A stretch of 64,000 bases of DNA, taken from the NCBI RefSeq assembly GCF_020991475.1, contig NZ_JAJMPA010000004.1, positions 186,001-250,000 of the forward strand, given 5' to 3'. Positions 61,895 through 64,000 of the stretch are shown here, piece after piece (positions within the stretch are counted from its first letter, which is position 1; each line of letters opens with the position of its first letter). The notes under the pieces are model-generated. The model saw only the letters and a program-made list of their open reading frames with translations. It searched no databases and was not told where the DNA came from. The position numbers and the translations under genes are program-made. The DNA is from Pedobacter sp. MC2016-14. Its GTDB lineage: Bacteria; Bacteroidota; Bacteroidia; Sphingobacteriales; Sphingobacteriaceae.

Positions 61895-64000
61895 CTAAAA
61901 TCCAAGACGTAATCCCATAGTATACTGACGGACATTAGGATACGCACCAGCATCAGAATAGCCACCTATAATGCTATATGGATCATCACTAACTTCCGGG
62001 TCTGCCCCTGGGTAATTCGTAATCGCAAAAAGATTAATTCCAGAAACATATACAGAACATTGGCTAATCTTTAGCCTTGATAGTATAGATTTCGGAAGCT
62101 GATAGTTTAAAGTAACAGACTTGAGCTTAACATACGATGCATCATAGACATCTCCACTGGAAGGAGTCATATTTACCGCAGACAAAAGATAAACTAACCG
62201 GGGTCTGTTAGAATCTGGATTTTCCGGAGTCCACCTGTCCAAAATACTTACACCCCTATTTGCAAAATTATTAACCTGCTTATTTAAGGCATCTCTCAGA
62301 TAAAGTATGTCTCCACCATAAGAGAAAGTAAATAACGAAACCAGGCTCAAATTCATATAAGAAAACGTATTGGTGTACCCTCCATAAAACTTAGGTTCCG
62401 CCCGTCCTATAATATCCCTTTTATAAAAACCAGACTGATCCAGTTGATAATTACCATATCCTGTGCTTAAGTAAGGACTATTCCCGGATTTATATAAAGC
62501 ATTAACAGCCTTATAAGCATCCACTTCTTCCTTAGTTTTAAGTGTACCTAATAACGGAACACCATACAGCAGCCCTAGTGGTTCGCCTATTTTTAGAACG
62601 GTATTTCCAAAAGTATAAACTCCAGGATTAGATAAATCAGGAGATACATTGTTTAATTTTAAAACTTTAGAACGGTTCCTGGAAATGTTCAACCCACCGG
62701 ACCATTGGAAGTTGGCTTTCGAAATAAACTGTCCTCGTAAATCAAGTTCCAGCCCCCGGTTTTGGATGTTAGCTATATTTGATATGACTTCTGCAAATCC
62801 AGAACTTTTTCCGACAGGGGTATTAAACAAAACTCCGCTGGTATTTTTTTGGTAATAGCCGATGGTACCACTCAGTGTAGATTTAAAAAAGGCGAAATCA
62901 AGTCCGAGGTCTTTCTGTAATGTAGACTCCCATTTAATCGTATTATTTCCAAGCTGAGTTGGAATTAAGCCATTACTTCCTCCCAATGAAACAGGGCTAT
63001 ATAGCGTGTAAAAAAGATTATTTCCAATATTTTGAGTACCAGTATAACCAATGCTGGCCCTTAGTTTTAGTTCATCTATCCATTTATGATCTTTTAGAAA
63101 ATTTTCTTCAGCAATGCGCCAGGCTATTCCGCCTGACGGGAAGTAACCGACCCTATTGTTAGAAGGAAATTTTGAGGAAGCATCAGAACGAGCGGTAAAT
63201 GTAGCGAGGTATTTATCTTTCCAGGCGTAGTTGCCCCTTAAGTAAAAACTCAGCAACGCACTTTGTCCTGAGGCATTAAAAGGTGGTAAGGGAATTGCAG
63301 CGGATGACAGTCCATTCAAAAACTCATCATCAGGAAATCCCTGCCCGCTAGCAGAAAATGAATTGAACCGGTTCTTCTCAAAAGAAGTTCCTGCCAATAA
63401 ATTTAGCCGGCTATTTTCGTTAAACTGTTTGTTCCATGTAAATGTATTTTCAAAAAATATGATGTTGGTTTCTGTCTGACCCTGAGTGCCAATTCCGCCG
63501 TTAGACCTGGCCAGCCCGTTTCTACTTCCTACTGAAATTGTGCCTGGCACATAATTGAGCTGGTGGTAGTTGCTGTGATTTACAGAAACCGTACTCTTAA
63601 ATTTCAAATCCTTAATCATCTCATATTCCAGAGATAGGGCGCCAATTAATGAAGTGTTTTTACCCTGATTGATTCCATCAAGCAAGGCTAGCGGGCTTTG
63701 AAGGTTAGACAAAGCTGTTGCAGAAAAACCGTTACCTAATTCTGCATTAGTAAACAGGTGAACACTTCCATCAGCGTTATATGGTGCAATGGTTGGAGGC
63801 GCAAGCAAGGCCTGGGCATATACTCCATTGCTGATGTTATTTCTTGTAAAACCGTAATCGAGGTTTGTAGTAACCCGGAGTTTTTTACTAATCTCATTAT
63901 CAACATTAATTTTACCGGCAACTCTGTTAAAATCAGAACCTAGAATCACTCCTTTCTGGTTGGTATAGGCAAGTGAAGTATAATAGCTTGAATTAAGCCC
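61895..64000 (-). CDS. SusC/RagA-type TonB-dependent receptor (locus F), 5' end outside window
   Basis: C-terminal ~700 residues of a SusC barrel; the frame is open through base 64000, so the N-terminus, plug and STN domain are beyond the window. An internal Met at 63949 is not the start: the codons before it (SSYYTSLAYTNQKGVILGSD) continue the homology to the locus C SusC. Close paralogue of that protein, with near-identical blocks such as FPSNNRVGYFPSGGIAWR, KWESTLQKDLGLDF and YPGADPEVSDDPYSIIGGYS. Its sigma and FecR genes, if any, lie to the right. Confidence 0.92.
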   Translation of the reverse strand, partial: GLNSSYYTSLAYTNQKGVILGSDFNRVAGKINVDNEISKKLRVTTNLDYGFTRNNISNGVYAQALLAPPTIAPYNADGSVHLFTNAELGNGFSATALSNLQSPLALLDGINQGKNTSLIGALSLEYEMIKDLKFKSTVSVNHSNYHQLNYVPGTISVGSRNGLARSNGGIGTQGQTETNIIFFENTFTWNKQFNENSRLNLLAGTSFEKNRFNSFSASGQGFPDDEFLNGLSSAAIPLPPFNASGQSALLSFYLRGNYAWKDKYLATFTARSDASSKFPSNNRVGYFPSGGIAWRIAEENFLKDHKWIDELKLRASIGYTGTQNIGNNLFYTLYSPVSLGGSNGLIPTQLGNNTIKWESTLQKDLGLDFAFFKSTLSGTIGYYQKNTSGVLFNTPVGKSSGFAEVISNIANIQNRGLELDLRGQFISKANFQWSGGLNISRNRSKVLKLNNVSPDLSNPGVYTFGNTVLKIGEPLGLLYGVPLLGTLKTKEEVDAYKAVNALYKSGNSPYLSTGYGNYQLDQSGFYKRDIIGRAEPKFYGGYTNTFSYMNLSLVSLFTFSYGGDILYLRDALNKQVNNFANRGVSILDRWTPENPDSNRPRLVYLLSAVNMTPSSGDVYDASYVKLKSVTLNYQLPKSILSRLKISQCSVYVSGINLFAITNYPGADPEVSDDPYSIIGGYSDAGAYPNVRQYTMGLRLGF

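Noticed and set aside
1..64000. CRISPR array, tRNA, rRNA, insertion sequence, integrase or prophage genes
   Set aside because: No array-like repeat-spacer pattern, no tRNA or rRNA sequence and no transposase or integrase reading frame was seen anywhere in the window.

Overview
The window looks like a chromosomal stretch from a Bacteroidota bacterium of the Sphingobacteriaceae, most likely Pedobacter or a close relative. The reasons are the AT-rich DNA, Bacteroidota promoter elements of the TANNTTTG type, the near absence of Shine-Dalgarno sequences, and six SusC/SusD outer-membrane import loci. Five of these loci are visibly paired with FecI-like ECF sigma factors and FecR-like anti-sigma factors. 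The genus is an inference from protein style; no rRNA or tRNA gene is present to confirm it.

Layout. 1-350: end of an M3-family oligopeptidase. 379-2328: APC-family amino-acid permease. 2795-3439: DUF6266 protein. Locus A (3504-12680, +): sigma, FecR, SusC, SusD, TlpA-like thioredoxin, alpha/beta hydrolase. Locus B (12777-25064, +): sigma, FecR, SusC, SusD, DUF4843 protein, PKD-like lipoprotein, TlpA-like protein, alpha/beta hydrolase. Locus C (25112-33027, -): LysR regulator overlapping an ECF sigma gene, then FecR, SusC, SusD. Locus D (33250-44614, +): sigma, FecR, SusC, SusD, DUF4843, PKD-like, two TlpA-like proteins. 44681-46381: secreted tandem trypsin/PDZ protein. 46487-53431: five-gene histidine-degradation operon hutH-hutI-hutU-hutG-hutF. 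Locus E (53550-60269, -): sigma, FecR, SusC, SusD. Locus F (60420-64000, -): SusD and a SusC cut by the window end; its regulators lie outside.

How it fits together. Each SusC carries, or is expected to carry, an N-terminal signalling (STN) domain. In the known FecA/FecR/FecI scheme, ligand binding at the receptor is passed through FecR to the sigma factor, which switches on its own transport operon. No glycoside hydrolase, polysaccharide lyase or sulfatase is present, so these are not classic polysaccharide loci. The companions (DUF4843, PKD-like lipoproteins, thioredoxins, serine hydrolases), with a peptidase, an amino-acid permease and a complete histidine pathway nearby, make peptide or protein-derived substrates a reasonable guess, but the sequence does not prove it.

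The most interesting signal is in the gap between fecR and susC of loci B, C, D and E. Each gap holds an intrinsic terminator pointing the wrong way, against the genes. Its stem is fully paired (with G-U wobbles) only in the antisense RNA, and its U-run lies on the antisense side. Each also has a matching antisense TANNTTTG box about 100-125 bp away, at or near the susC start. This predicts four short cis-antisense RNAs like the DonS-type RNAs described in Bacteroides. Other points of note are a LysR gene overlapping an ECF sigma gene, a near-repeat bracketing locus E that includes the 3' end of hutF, repeated TlpA/hydrolase pairs in which the hydrolase has a CxxC beside its catalytic histidine, and a secreted protease with a second, degenerate catalytic domain.
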